In this document: one piece after another, positions 1 to 12,900 of the stretch
How positions within the stretch are numbered: the stretch's first letter is position 1
Layout of the letters: every line of letters begins with the position of its first letter
Assembly (NCBI GenBank): GCA_013396655.1
Contig: WBMV01006429.1
Location: 875,116 to 939,115, forward strand
Source of the DNA: Campylorhamphus procurvoides
Taxonomy: Eukaryota; Chordata; Aves; Passeriformes; Dendrocolaptidae
DNA length: 64,000 bases
Direction of reading: 5' to 3'
Notes under the pieces: generated by a model
Seen by the model: only the letters and a program-made list of their open reading frames with translations
The model's database searches: none
What the model was told of the DNA's origin: nothing
Translations under genes and position numbers: made by a program

Positions 1-2204
1 GTTACTCCTCACCACCATAGGATTGTTAAACCAGAGGGATGTGTGACCTTTGAAAACATATTTGAGCAGAACATCCAGTTTAGCACAGGATCAAAGGAAG
101 TTCTCAACCTCACCTCCAGGGCACAAATTCTTATACATGTGGGAAGTCCTCCTTTCAGAGGAAAGGACAAAAATAGTGGATAAACCACTGAAAACTGATC
201 TTGCTTCAGTGCCCATTCCCATCAAACAGGGAATGCTGCACGCAGGAAAACCTGGCCTTAACGTCAACCATCAACCACCACTCACTGACACACAAAGCCA
301 GGAATGAACTAATCCAACACAGAAGGACAGCAACCAACAAAACAAGGTCCTGCTACGTGTTTCCCCAGCAGAACATAAGCCAGGAGGGACTTCAAAGTGA
401 AACCCTCCTTGCACAACCACCACTGTGATGAGTCAGAAAACCCTGAGTGCCATCATCAGGCTGCCCTGGCTGGGAGCAGGGAGGTTGGAAAGCCCTGCCT
501 GGGATGTGATGCCAGCAGGGATCACACAGGATGGGCACACAGGGCTGGCAGCACCAGGGGGTGACAAGGAAAACCAGAAAGAGGATTTTGTGCATACCCT
601 CATCATCAATAGGAAACAGAGATTCTCTATTCTTCTCTTAATCAGCTGGTACAAATTCACCTCTAATTTATGACATCGTAAGTGAGGATCTCTGGGAAAA
701 CCTAATCCTTCAATAGGTTTTGTAGTACAAATACTTTAACTGCTGCTCCCTGCTAGAATACATATCAGCACAGAACCAGGCAGCACAAATCTCTTAAGAT
801 TTCTTGGAAGAAAGCCTTTATGTTCACAAGTGTGATCTCACATTGAGCAAAACAGACTCATAAAACTGGTCTTTGCAAAGGATATCTGCTGAGAGACACA
901 TCCTGTCCTCTTCCAGACCACCAGGCACGGGCAGTGGACCCTTTTCAGACAAGGTCTGAGCACACCAGTTTTAGTCCCGTGGCCATGAGACAAGAGAAAG
1001 GGGATTAAATTTTCTTCCCTCAAGCTGGGAGGGAAATATCCCTTTCAAAATGTTATTGAAATAATAAAACATTTCAATAACCATACAGCTGTGGAGCAGC
1101 AGTGCTAGGAGTACACACCACGTTAAAGACCCTGCTAGAATTTTACGAGTCTGCTGAAAAACAGAACCCCAAATCCTCTGCAATTCCAAAACAGGCAGAC
1201 ACGCACGCACAGCCCCCCCAGCCACAGCTGCCTTCAAAAGCAGGAAAATCACACTGGTGGAAAACCTCCAGTCAATACCACCAGCACAGCCACACACTGA
1301 TAGTAACTAATGTGTGGCAACAGGCACCAGCAATGGGGATGTCCACAGAGACACCTCCACCACCAGAAAGAAGCACAAAATCTCTCAGCTCCAGGCTCAG
1401 GGGGATGGATTTTTTCCTTTCTTTCTGGTATGTGTATCACCCTAAGAGCAACAGCCACACCTGGCGCTATAGGAACCCAGAACCAAGACCCACTGCTGTC
1501 CCCAAAGCCCTACAGCTCCTTGTTTCACAGGTGACCCGTGCAAAGGAGGGGAGAGCAGCCCTTCCTGCTCTGTTTTAAAAGTCATGCAAACCCCATTCTC
1601 ATCAGGACCAAGTGAGAGCGGGTTATTTATGCAGGAAACTGCCAGAGCCCTGGGACTCCCGTCGTGGGGAAGAGCTTTTCCAGCAGCTTTGCCATGATTT
1701 CTGATGCAGTCGTTGCCACTGGTCCTGACATCTGATGTGAGTCCCCGGGGGAGCCTGGTGGGGAAGTGAGGAGCTGCAGATGCCTCTGCATTCATCTCCC
1801 AACTCGGAGGTTCCAAACAAAAGAGGAAGGGTGGTCTCATCCCGGGATTAACTGCAGCAGGGAGGTCCCTCTTCCAAGCAGAGCAGATAACATTAAGATT
1901 TCTCACATCATTCCAGCCAAATACTTGCAAAATCAGAGCTGCCTCTCCCTGGGGTGGCACAAAAAGGCAGGCAGGGCCAAGCACTGCATTTTTGCACAGT
2001 ACCCATGCAGAGAAATCCCTGCCCTCATCCACAGGCAGCGAGCAGCCAAAGTGCCTTCACTCCAGGGAGACACTGAGCAGGCTGCAGAACAGGGGCAAGA
2101 CCAGGAGCTGATGGAGCTGTTATCATTGCTTCCAGCCCACAGTCAAGCACTCTGCTTTTGCAGATGCACAGAATGGAGATGCCCCAGTGGAAAAGACTGA
2201 GGTC
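1..2204. other. Unique non-coding sequence
   Basis: I see no gene here. Open frames occur on both strands (the longest, about 196 codons, runs 2032-1442 on the minus strand) but they overlap each other and show no recognisable domain. A CTCF-like core (CCAGGGGGTG) lies near 554-563 and matches the usual consensus only partly. Local GC rises from about 1.2 to 2.2 kb without CpG enrichment. A short perfect inverted repeat at 1052-1081 is listed separately. Confidence 0.6.
1052..1081. repeat. 11-bp perfect inverted repeat, 8-nt loop
   Basis: The arm GTTATTGAAAT (1052-1062) is exactly complementary to ATTTCAATAAC (1071-1081) across the loop AATAAAAC. Arms this long with a short loop are expected less than once by chance in 64 kb, so it is real structure in the sequence, but no function can be inferred. 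Confidence 0.8.
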
Positions 2205-2216
2205 TGGAACCAGGCT

Positions 2217-2413
2217 GGGGAGCTGCTGAACCCCCTGAACAAGGACACCCACCCTCTGTTTGATCTGGAGACCCTTTGGGGNGACCCTTTGGGGAGCTGT
2301 GGAACCCCCTGAACAGGACACCCAACCCTCTGTTTGACCTGGAAAACCCCTGTGGAGCTGTGGAACCCCTGAGCAAGGACACCCACCCTCTGTTTGATCT
2401 GGAAACCCTCTGG
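2217..2413. repeat. Minisatellite, 61-bp unit, about three copies
   Basis: Three head-to-tail copies begin with AGCTG at 2221, 2295 and 2356. The second period is exactly 61 bp. The first measures 74 bp, but only because it contains an N plus a 12-bp duplicated segment (see 2282); removing these 13 positions restores 61. Copies differ by scattered substitutions and 1-bp indels. The array is C-rich on one strand and includes the shared core ACACCCACCCTCTGTTTGAT. The unit length is not a multiple of three, so the 20-residue repeats visible in the conceptual translations are not evidence of a coding repeat. The true copy number cannot be read from this assembly. Confidence 0.85.
2282..2282. other. 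Single N: probable unresolved assembly join
   Basis: The 12-mer GACCCTTTGGGG occurs at 2270-2281 and again at 2283-2294, directly on both sides of the N. Identical sequence abutting a one-base gap is what is expected when two contig ends overlap inside a tandem repeat and are scaffolded without being merged. The array may therefore be collapsed or expanded in the real genome. Confidence 0.75.
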
Positions 2414-2645
2414 CTTCGCAGTTGCCACATGTATTTCAGAAAATCAAGGGGTGCCTGTGACTCCAGTTGTGTTACAAGTGTGTTCTTCAGTGCTGGTTTC
2501 AGAGAAGAAAGTCTGATACATCCCCCTCTCCATGTCCTGTACTGATGCAGCACAGATGAGGTGCAGGCAGGAGCACTGCAGAGACCTGCCCTGCTGGGGA
2601 GGAAATGAAAGAAACCCAGAAAAAAACAGATTGTGCTTTTATTTA

Positions 2646-2722
2646 AAATGAAAAAAAATAAAAAGGAGGAAAAAAAACCAGAAAAGAGAGTTACCTACAC
2701 AAACACACCACACACATGCACA
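2646..2722. repeat. A-rich then AC-rich low-complexity tract
   Basis: An A-rich stretch with runs of 7-8 A (about 2646-2690) passes into an ACAC-rich stretch (about 2696-2722). It may be the decayed tail of an old insertion, but no element body is recognisable upstream on either strand. Confidence 0.7.
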
Positions 2723-5700
2723 TATTTTGTTGCAAGAAGTTATATATTTAACTCCTGTCAGAGTTTGTAGCCAGAGTAGTTTAGTCCATGGAACAAACGG
2801 GCAGGACAACAGCACATTTTGGGATTTGGAGTCTCCAAGGCCCAGGAAGCCCCAGGGGACTCTGATTCCCCATCTGGAGCCACGGGCAGGATGGCCACGG
2901 CTGCAACAGGTTCAGAACCTGCCGTAAGATCTCCAGCCACCACTTCCAAGATAAAACCAAATCATTTCCTGGCACGATTTTGTGGGAAAATAATAGCATT
3001 TCCTTTCCAGTTTTATAGAAAAGTGAGTTCCAATTCGAGAGTAACAAATAAACTAAAAACAGTCATGGCTTTGGAACAACCTCCATCTCCTCTGCCTTTA
3101 TCAACCTTAAAGCTGTTTGTCTGCTTTGACTGTGATATGTATTTATAAAAAGCAAACCCAAAAAAGATTAAACACAATGAAACTTGGTGATTTATGGTCC
3201 CATAGAGGTTCCAGTTAAAAATCTGTAAAACCTTTGCAGAAACACACCAAAACAAAACCCAAATACAAAGACAAAATGAGACAATTCAAGTGGGAAAAGT
3301 TTTCTAACATCCAATTTTCCTCTTAGCTAAGAAAACATTTCTACTGAAAGAAGTTACTGAAATATTAGATGTTGCCTTGAAGAAAATAACACAAATTACT
3401 CAAAAGTCTGTATTTTTCAAAGGCAATTACCAAAAGCCCACATTTTTCAAGGGTTTGTGTGTCCCCCCCATTCAGCATTCGGGTGCTGGAAGCCTGAACA
3501 AATCTCTGTGAGCTGAAAAGCCTGGGACAAAAGTGACATTCACATTTATATCTCATGGGAAGCAGAGAATTCAGACCCAATTCAGACCCCTTTGGTGCAG
3601 ACTATGTTCTCTATCATAGAAAATCAATATAAAGTGCCTCTCTGAAGCTGCAGAAAGACTCCTTATTTAATTTCAAGTTATCAGAACACCAGCACACTCC
3701 CCAGATTTCACTGTCTGCAGCACTTTAGACAACACTTAAAACATTTGAGAAATTTAGAAATGAAACTCATTACAAATTGAGGCACCTTATTTTACATCCC
3801 ATTTACAACCCAGTTTATCTTTCCTGAAATTATTTCAGGTTCCTGTTCTGTCTGCATTACTAAAAACCCACTAATGATCCACAGTTCATGTGAAATTATT
3901 GGTTCAGGTGCTTTCCTTAGCAATCCATTAAACAACATCAAATGCAATTTTAGAGTTAGCTTTTTAAAAAGTCAACATAATTTTCTTTTTCATCCCTATC
4001 TTCCCCTATTCTGCATGTCCATCATCTATGTAGAATTCATTTCAGGCGGAACATAAAAATTTAATCTATTTTAGTGTAATGAGTGTGAGCAAACAGCACA
4101 GTTCTGTTTTCTGTTAGCCAACATAATATATAATAAAGGGATAGAGCTCAGCCCCTGAACACAGAAATGAGTCAGTTTTTTCAGTCTGGATCTGGCCCTT
4201 GAGATGCCCCAGGAGTATTTCACTGCCTGTGAAATGTGCCAACCCTGCACCTCACGAGCTTTTCAATCAGTGGAAGACAAGCCCACAGTCATCAAAGTAC
4301 CAAAATACCTTGCTCATTTTACTAGTGGCATGGAATAACTTAATGAAGTTTGTTTCTTCTTTTAAACTCCTTTACCCATCACTGAGTACCTTCAGGTGAA
4401 GGCATTTCTAGTTTTTTCCACTTCAGATGATGTTATTCTGATTTCCTAAAATTGGCCTTCGTGCCAGCAGCTTTGAAAACATAAAAAACCAGATCCTGTG
4501 TATATAACAGCATCCAGGGAGAAACATCTTGGACAAAGTCACCCAAATAACAGTAATAAGTCTCCATTTTTACAGCCTTTGAAGATGTTCAGGCACCAAC
4601 AGCAATCCAGCTGCCAAGAAATAACTTTTATCTGGAAGAGAAGATGCTTTGCCCAGGAAAGCACTTTCATGATATCAAATCCACTTTGCAGAACGAAAGA
4701 GTAAAACATGAAAAGAAAACCTTAGAAAACTTTAAAGTAGAAATAAGACACTTCAACAAGAGCTTATCACAAGAAAAATCCACATTCTGGGAATGCTGCA
4801 TTGGGACTTTCTCCTCTGCATTGCCTGCCTTTTATTGCCACACCAATCTCTGCAGGAGGTGGCAATGCAGGAGCCCTTTGAGTGGGACACAAGGGAGTAG
4901 GAAATGCAGAGCTGGGGCAGGAGACCCTCCAGCCCGAGGTGACCCTCAGGGCAGTGCCCATCCCATGCCACCAAAAGCCACTAAAGCAGAGGCAGCACCT
5001 CGAGGGAGCGAGGGTGAGGAGCAGAGCCCCTGGTCCTGGTGGGGAGGAGATCCTGCCCCGCTGCCTTGGCCAGTGGCTTTCCGAGCAAATGCCGTGGTTT
5101 TTACTGGGACATTCCAGTGGGGAAGGAGAACGCAGCGAGTGCCGGGGCTGGCTCAGCGCCAGCCACATCAGCTCTAATCAGATTATACAGTAGTGGCTTC
5201 AGAAAGCAGGAGCATGTTTATTATCAAGCCACTAACCAGACTGACATTAATTTGGTCAAAGCTAAGCTGAAACAGTCTTTGGGAATAATTTTGTGATTCA
5301 GATCACGGTTACTGAGCTGATGTAAGTATTTTTTGTAAATTATGCTTGGGGAACGACGGTGGTTACAGACAATTTTTCATTTGTGATTATCCAAGTCTGT
5401 GCCTTTCTGAAAAAAGATTCCCCCTTAATTAAGTTTTACTCTATTAAATTACTACTTGAAAAAATAAAATTAGAGGGAATATTGTCCCTTAATGGAGGAC
5501 AACACTTTGAGCGAGAATTTAAAATACAGATTTGACATCTACCTCCAAACCTGTGGAGTTTTGGCTTTTTTTGTCAAGTTAACATCTCCAGTCCTTACTT
5601 GTAGGTAGAACCTGAGCAACAGGTGAATATTTTTGCCTACCATCTCCTTAGGCTCTATCTATTAAAGAAAACACTTCTAAGAAGCTTGATGACCACTAAA

Positions 5701-8700
5701 ACAAACAAGATCCAAGTGTAGTGATGCAAAATGAGTGTGCCAAATCAGTATTGATGAAAGACTGTCAGCCTAACCCCAAATAATCTCTTGGTTTGGCTGG
5801 CAGATGTGCCATCCACAGCAATCTGTGCCAGGCAGGGACACAGACACGTGGCAACCTGCAAAGCTCCAGGTGTGAGGGGCTCAGGACAGGCCAGGTTACC
5901 CAGCTCCTTCACTATCAGGAGGGAACACACAGCCCAAGTCTCCCTCCAGAGCATATGGCACACAAATCCTGTCTTTGGGCACAAGCCTGGAAGTTCACTC
6001 CCCTCCTGACTTCATGGTGGATATTAAAAATTAGTGGAAGGGAGGAAGAAGCCAAAGTTAAAATAAGGGGAGCACAAAGCCTTGACTAGCAGAGCTCAGA
6101 GAGATCCTGCTGGATCCAACTTGCCCCACTCCAGCCTTCAGCAAGCCATAGGGCTCAGCTCCATTTCCTCCCATGGAAATGTTTTTCTTTATTAAAAGGG
6201 TTTTCAGTGGCTACCTTGAGGGGAATAATGAATGAGGGAGCCCTCCATGGGATGATGCATCTCCTGCATCAGGCAGATGGGAAAAGCCACACGTGTGGGT
6301 GGGAGTAGCTGCGCTAAACTCTGGCCAGAGGAATTCCCTCCAGCCCATTTAAAGATTCCCCAGCAACCCCAGCTGGACACCGTTCATGCATTTTTATTCT
6401 CTTCTAAATCAACACAGACTTAAGCAGTCCCGAGCTGCATTTCAGTAGCAACCCAGTGTCGTTCAGGCTGGGGTGGGGAGCAGTGCTACAGCCAGCACAG
6501 CAGTGGCTACAGCCCTGCCAGGCTTTCCTGACCCCTTTTCTCAAGTCCCTACACAGCCTGAGCTTTAAAAAAAGTACATGTTGATCTAGAACATCTGCAG
6601 CTCACAGTAGACTCCTGCTTTCCCCCAATGCCCCTGTGTTTTTGCAGCAGCACAAAAGAACCCCTGAGCCAGATGCACACTTTTGCCCAGTCTGGAAATG
6701 GTGCTTTCCAACCAAAGATTCTGATTCTAAGACCTGGTATATGTGAACTGAGTGGCTGGTGCTTGCAGGGAGAGATGAATATAAGGCTTTGGTCCGTCTT
6801 ATGTAAGAATTGTCTCCAGATCATTCCTCAGGAGCATCAGTCACATCATGCTGGAGCAGCAAAATAAGTTTGGCTGTTCTGGAAGAGCAGCTCCATTTCT
6901 GGAGAACACTTTTAGATGGACACCTCTCTGAGCCCAGGAGGATGACAACTGAATCAGAATAAATCTCTACTGGCTAGAGTTTATAACAAGCTGAGAAACA
7001 CCCACTGGATTTCTCAACCTGCACAACTAAAGCCCTTGGAAAGCAAAGTCTTCCCGCTTATCTTGGTTTGGAGGAAGTCACACTGATTTCCTGCAAATTA
7101 TTCCAGCTGATTGAAAAATAGATAATACAGCTCATAACAGAACAGAGACTAAAACAAAGCTCCAGGTTCAGACAGCTCCATCTGCAAGATCTACAGCAGA
7201 ATCCCCATGTTCACTGTGGAAAATGGGAATGATGCACCAGGGATTTGGGCAGTCAGGTGCTGGACTTGTTGCTGTGTGTGCCATCTGGTCATCTGGTAAG
7301 GAAATACCAGGGATCATTTCATTTTAACTCTGACCGATGGGAGGGTGAGGGCTCAACGTGCTGCTGCCAAAGAGAGTGAAGGTCCCCTGTGGAGTTGGAT
7401 GCCGGGAAACTTCAAACTGCAAAGATGCTTTTCCTTCAGAGAAGTGAATAATCTGGTATCGCAAAGGGGGCTGGGGTGGGGGAACAATAACAAATCAGGA
7501 GGGAAAAATGTACTGAGGTATTTACACAGCTGGTTTTTCAAGACACTGCTTTTAAGATGGGTTGTTTTTCAGCCACACAGTTAAAAAAATAGTCTTAATC
7601 CATGAGCAGCATTTGCACTGCTGTGACAGAAATCAGCTCAGTAAAACCTCTGCATGGGCCATACGTGACTTTGTTAGTCCTGTCTCAAACCCAGGCCTGT
7701 CTTTAGATTGACAATGTTGTCATGTCCTCATCTTTGCAGATATTTTCTGGAAAGAACATGTCTACAGGTTGCTTCACATTATTTTTGCACATCCTCCTCA
7801 ACAAACCAATGAAACTTCTGAAAAAATTACTCCTTTAAAAAAAATTATCAGTATGATTTGCTAACTGTGAAGGTACTAAAAAAAAAAAATTCAAAATAAC
7901 TGAGTTATTCAAATGCAGGATAATACTGAAAACACAAAGAGCTGAATTCAAAAGCTCACATCTGATTTTACTTTTGTTCTCTCCAAACTAACATCAGCAC
8001 AATCACTGTGTGAGGGGCACAAACACCACGGCATCTTCAGCAGTGCAAACTGCACCCACTTCATTTCAAGGAGAGTCCTTTGGACTCACAAGTGCCTTCT
8101 CACACCTCTCACAATCATCTTTTAAACTATCCTCAGGAAACACAGTAAAACTAAGCCAACTAAGGTCCAGAGAGAGGTCTGGCTCAGTGCTGCCTTCTGA
8201 ATGTGGCTTTAGCTGAAACTTGTGCTCCTGCTTTTATTCCTCACCCAGTGGAAGCCAGAGAGGAGCAGGACTGGAGGTCCAGCCTTGGCCAAGGGACCAG
8301 AGAAGTCTGTCACGCTTAGCCTCAACAAACAAAGACAGATGGGACAGATTGCCATCTACAAACACAGCATAAAGGGAGATACGCCCAGTTGTGTTTCCAA
8401 AAAAGCTGTTTAAAATATAGAACAGAGTTGGCATGAGAATGTTAAACTGACCGTGAATAAGCTGATGTTAAAAATTAGGAGTTTTGCAACCAACAGAAGA
8501 CCTGGAACAGTCTTTGGACAGATGAGTACAGGCAGAAAAGAAGTGGGTTTAGGACAGTTCTACTGATTTAAACCAAGGATTAAACAAATGTGACTGCTTG
8601 CTGGGAAGCACTCCCAGGAGTCTGAACACCCTGTGCAGTTTCCCCCTTCCTGAAGTATCTCTGAATGATCCAGAGGCAGCTGAATCACGAGTTCACCGCA

Positions 8701-8757
8701 GGGAACCTCTTGAGGCAAACCTGACAGTCCACAGTCACGAGCACAGAGCTGCCTCAG
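2723..8757. other. Unique non-coding sequence
   Basis: I see no gene or recognisable transposon. The sequence alternates between AT-rich parts (3.1-4.1 kb, 5.2-5.8 kb, 7.7-8.0 kb) and one GC-richer patch at about 4.88-5.17 kb. That patch has roughly ten CpGs but an observed/expected ratio of only about 0.4, too low for a CpG island. An A run of about 12 occurs near 7878-7889. Open frames over the GC-richer patch overlap on both strands and look like composition artefacts. Confidence 0.6.
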
Positions 8758-8789
8758 CAGCTACAAACCCTCTCAGCTACAAACCCTCT
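8758..8789. repeat. 16-bp perfect tandem duplication
   Basis: The 16-mer CAGCTACAAACCCTCT occurs twice back to back (8758-8773, 8774-8789). This is a simple tandem duplication, likely recent because the copies are identical. Confidence 0.9.
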
Positions 8790-9051
8790 GCCTCCTCTGG
8801 TAATTGGCCCTCACATCTGTTCCTGTTCCAGCACAGGAACTGCCTGTCTGCTCAGCCACTGCTGTTGCTGGATCTCTTATTGAAGTGCTGGTTGACATCA
8901 GCTCTTCCAGCAGTCTCCAAACCCGCTCCCACGAGAGCCTTGAAGGCAACCAGAGTACATCAACACGCAGCTACTGCAGCAGGAGGATGCTGATGGCACG
9001 TCTTCGCAGCAGGAGAGCAGCAGAGCAGAGATACTGCCCAAAATATGTCTT

Positions 9052-9079
9052 CCCCACTAGAGAGATCTCTCTAGAGGGG
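9052..9079. repeat. 28-nt near-perfect palindrome
   Basis: The central 18 bp, CTAGAGAGATCTCTCTAG (9057-9074), is its own reverse complement with no loop. After one A-A mismatch (9056/9075) pairing continues as CCCC (9052-9055) with GGGG (9076-9079), giving 13 of 14 possible pairs. A short T run follows. In bacteria this would suggest a terminator, but in this vertebrate context that reading does not apply. Loopless palindromes are more consistent with a paired DNA-binding site or a cruciform-prone sequence than with an RNA hairpin. Confidence 0.85.
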
Positions 9080-9359
9080 CTTTTTGTTCTCTCTCCTACA
9101 GATCAAGCCAAAAAGGGCTTTGTGAACTTACAGCCCTTTCCTTTTAGTGCCTGTGCCCATGAGGAGTTTCTTAAAGGTCAGCACTCTTTGTGCATTTGAA
9201 TTTAATATCAGGGATGCATGTCAAGCAGAAGACTTGCCTTCATTTGAAAGATGGGCTTACAATAATACAGGGCTGGTTTCTCCAAGAGATTACAGTTGCA
9301 CGTCCTGAAAACAGCCCACAAGGGGAAGCAAATGAGGTGTAATATGGAAGGATTACTCA

Positions 9360-9960
9360 GGCATGCCATATTCTAGGTCTCATCACTATACTGATTTGCC
9401 ATTTTATAAAGTATTGTTTTATACATAAACGTGCTAAAGATAAAACCAGCAATCAGTTCCAATTTCTTTATCATATTTCATTACTTTACTGGTTTGGGAT
9501 AATAGCATGCAAAATCCTCTGCTTTTAAAGCAACTTCTCTGCTCCCCAGGCCTCTTAGCATACTTTCAGGCTCGAATCAAAAACACAATATAAATCACTT
9601 GAAAAAAGTCACAGACATTTTAAAATAACACAAAACATTAATGTATTTGTTTTTTTAAGCACGTGTTATCATTCGGAGCTGGAGTACATGACAGTAGCCA
9701 TTTAAACAAAGCAAAAGGAACAGATATTTTTATTTCATGCATGTCCACTAACTCATTAGTATAAGATGAATAGATTTTTAACGTATGGTGTAATGGGATC
9801 GTTTGTTAGTTCTCTGAACCCTGTTGAAAAGTTTATCGAAGCAGCAATGGAAAGTTCAAGTTCTTGTAAATGGAAGGAACAGTACTCAAAAGTTTAAGAT
9901 AATGTATCAGTGCTTTAACAAGCCTTCCCCTGAAAATGCTGATTAGAGCAGGCGATTATT
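9360..9960. promoter_or_regulatory. Candidate conserved non-coding element (weak)
   Basis: This is AT-rich, repeat-free sequence dense in short motifs typical of developmental enhancers: a CACGTG E-box near 9660, TGACAG (MEIS/TGIF-like) near 9690, AAACAAAG (SOX/FOX-like) near 9703 and several TAAT cores. These motifs have low individual specificity. The call rests on overall texture and cannot be confirmed without alignment to other birds or reptiles. Confidence 0.2.
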
Positions 9961-12900
9961 TCTCTCACAGTTTAAAACTTCTTACGTTGCTACACAAATG
10001 TTGATGTGGTGCCAAGAGCAGAACAGAATGCCATTTTTGCTTTATTCCTTTCAAAATGGCAAGTTTAGCTTCCACAGACAAAACACAGGGACTTTTCAAC
10101 AGTTGTCCCAGTGGCCCTAAAATCAGCTTAAAATCAACACTTCCAAGAGATGAAGAAAACTCTGGTTTTAAGCTTGGCTTACGTTTGCCTGTGTTTCCCT
10201 GTCACACATCCCCACACAGGCTTCATTCCAGCAGACACGTACTGGGAGAACTGGGACTTTGTTAGAACATTTACAGAATGGATCTATCTCAAGCTGGACA
10301 CTTTTGGTGTGCAAAGACAGCATTTGTGGGCAAGGATTACTGATTGAGTAATACAGTTTTAAACACTAAATACACAGCTGAAAGTAAAGAACTGTCCACA
10401 GAGAGAGCTCAGTGGTCCAATCCCACAGAGGGGATTGCTACACAGGCTTCCATTTTGCCCCAAGTTGTGGACAGAGTACAAGACCTTTAGGATATTTTGT
10501 TGTTTCCACAATGGCAAATAAACATTAGGGATTTTATTGCTACTTAAACTGATAAACTCATTTTCAGTGAGACTGTGTAACCTTCCTGAGCTGCCCAGCT
10601 GAGGGTTGGAGGGAAGAGGAGCTGCTGGCCCAGCCACCACCACAGCCACCCACGAGGTGGGATGGAGAAAACCCCTCTCTACAACACACAGAGCCAGAAA
10701 CAGGGAGAAGATCAGGCTTAGTCATCTCATAGAAGTCAACAGAGCGATGCTGATTTACACCAGGACCTGGACTGCTCTGGGGAGAAGTGCTAATCACCAC
10801 AACCTGCCCATGCCTCTTTTTACGTCGTGCTAAATTAAGAGGAGAGGGTGGAAAACAAAATCTCCTAAGGACAGAATGCAGCTGGAGGAACATGCACGAC
10901 ACCGACACTGATGCGTGGAAACATCTGGCCAAGACGGGAACGGGACCCACATGAACAGGAACACATTGGAACTCGACAAGGGCTCTGTCCTGTGGAAATA
11001 CCACAGCTCTCGTCATGCAGGCAGTCAGGCTTGAAGCCCTGACATCAACATCAGAGGAGGGGGGGAAATGACTCCACTACTTCTGCTTCCCATTGAAATA
11101 AAACAGTTTGCAACAAAAGGCAAGCGCATGCATGTGCTTCCCTCAGTGTGTTTCCAATCACAGCAGTGTGTTTAAGTAGTCAGGCTGCATCCAAGCCTTA
11201 AAACTCAACAGTGCAGAGAGGGCAGATGACATCCTGATGGCAAACATGGCTGTGTAAATCATCTCCAAATGACAGTGTCATACACAGAGCTGCTTAATTT
11301 GGAATGTGCCAAACGGTGCTTTTCCTCATCTGGCATCATCTATACATCAGCCAACGATTCCTTCGGGGATTGTAATTCTTGCCATAGACAAATGCACAAC
11401 AGATGTTAAAATAATAATAAAAAACCTCCATCGAGGTACAACAGCAGCCACTCCTGAAGTCAACAGCAAACTTGCAAACAGCCACAAGCCCCTCACAGGC
11501 ATTTGGCTCCCAATTTCAGCATTGCCCAGCAGCTCCTGGGCAAGGGGGTAAGGGAGGACAAGTAACCCATCATGAATTCAGAGCCTGTACAGCTCAAAGC
11601 TCCTGTTTCTGATTAGGGGTTTCCACAATGACACATTTTCAAAGTATACAAATGCTGGTCATAATTCTCTTGTCCTTTATTTTTCCCCCCAATGACACCA
11701 GACCATTTCCTTCCCATGCTCTCATATGAGGTGCTTTGCCCAATAAGCAGCATTAGCAACAGGGTTAGATAAAAAAAAACTATATGCTTTATGCTGCTGT
11801 ATTATTGATATACTGTAACAGAGGGGTAAACCAGCCCCCTTCCTTTGAGTGAGCAGCATCTATCCCAATGCACCTACATGATTTCGGCAAGAACAGGCTC
11901 AGTCCATCACCTTAGGCCAGTTCACACGCTTTATCAGAGCTGTAGAAATGACCCTGTGCTTTGCAGCCTCTGTACCTTGTAATAAGCACTGAGAAACTAG
12001 TCTGCTTATTGCCCTATTTACACATAGCCATGTGCTCAGTCCTTTGGGGACATACACACCTTCATCCAAACCATCTCAATAGCCCACAAGTGGGCAGGAA
12101 ACCTCCTCCATGTGCTAAAAAAAAACCCCACCAAAAAGAGAGGGAGCATTCATTTTGAAGGATGGTAGCTCAAAATTGATACATTTCCTGGTTTTCTTCA
12201 GAAAAATTATGCAATTATTTTGTCAACCAGGAAGAGAACTTTCCTTTCTCTTTTAATGCAATTTAACTTATTGAAAAGAAACATGAGAAGCTGAGAAAGG
12301 TGTGAGATACACATACCCCCAAGGGAAAAGTGTCCAAACCCACCAGCCCCACACAGCAGTCGGAGCCCAGGGTGAATCACGTGCCTTCTCCAGGCACAGC
12401 TGTGATGACAGAGGAGGGGTGATGACAGAAGGCCACAGGCTGCACAGGGAGAAGGGACACCAGTACTGTCACTGAACCTTGCCCAGCACATTCAGCCTGG
12501 GGAGCTCTGCATGCCAGGCAGGTCCCAAAGGAGCCGCAAGAGCTCAGTGATAGCCAGTTGTCTCAGGGACCACCTCAAGGGCAAGATGCATTTGGAGAAG
12601 GTATTTCTTGTGACCAGTATTTAAGGTAGAAATTAACATCAACAGATTTGCAGATCAAAAGAAGAATTGTCTAACCCAGCATGCTGCTGTTGTGAGAAGC
12701 TCTAAGAGCCTCACAGGGAGAAGACACAGACTTGTATGGCACATTGAGGGGTCAGTCACCTGCTGAGTTTCACAGGGAACTCCTCCAAAGCTCTTTCAGG
12801 ATCTTTGGGAGTGCCCTACAGAACATCCTGCTCCCCAGCCACAACATCCCACATGGTTCAGGTCTTCCAAAAGGCCAGGACTTGATGTTACAGCTGATAT

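Noticed and set aside
1442..2032. 196-codon minus-strand open frame
   Set aside because: It overlaps plus-strand frames, lies in a GC-richer patch, shows no domain, and has no supporting splice or poly(A) context.
2217..2413. Protein-coding tandem repeat
   Set aside because: The 61-bp unit is not a multiple of three, so successive copies shift frame, and the array contains an assembly N.
4920..5170. Possible CpG island
   Set aside because: Roughly ten CpGs in 250 bp, but the observed/expected ratio is only about 0.4 and the patch is short.
9052..9085. Rho-independent terminator (palindrome followed by a T run)
   Set aside because: The CR1 elements show this is vertebrate DNA, where such terminators do not apply. 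The palindrome also has no loop.
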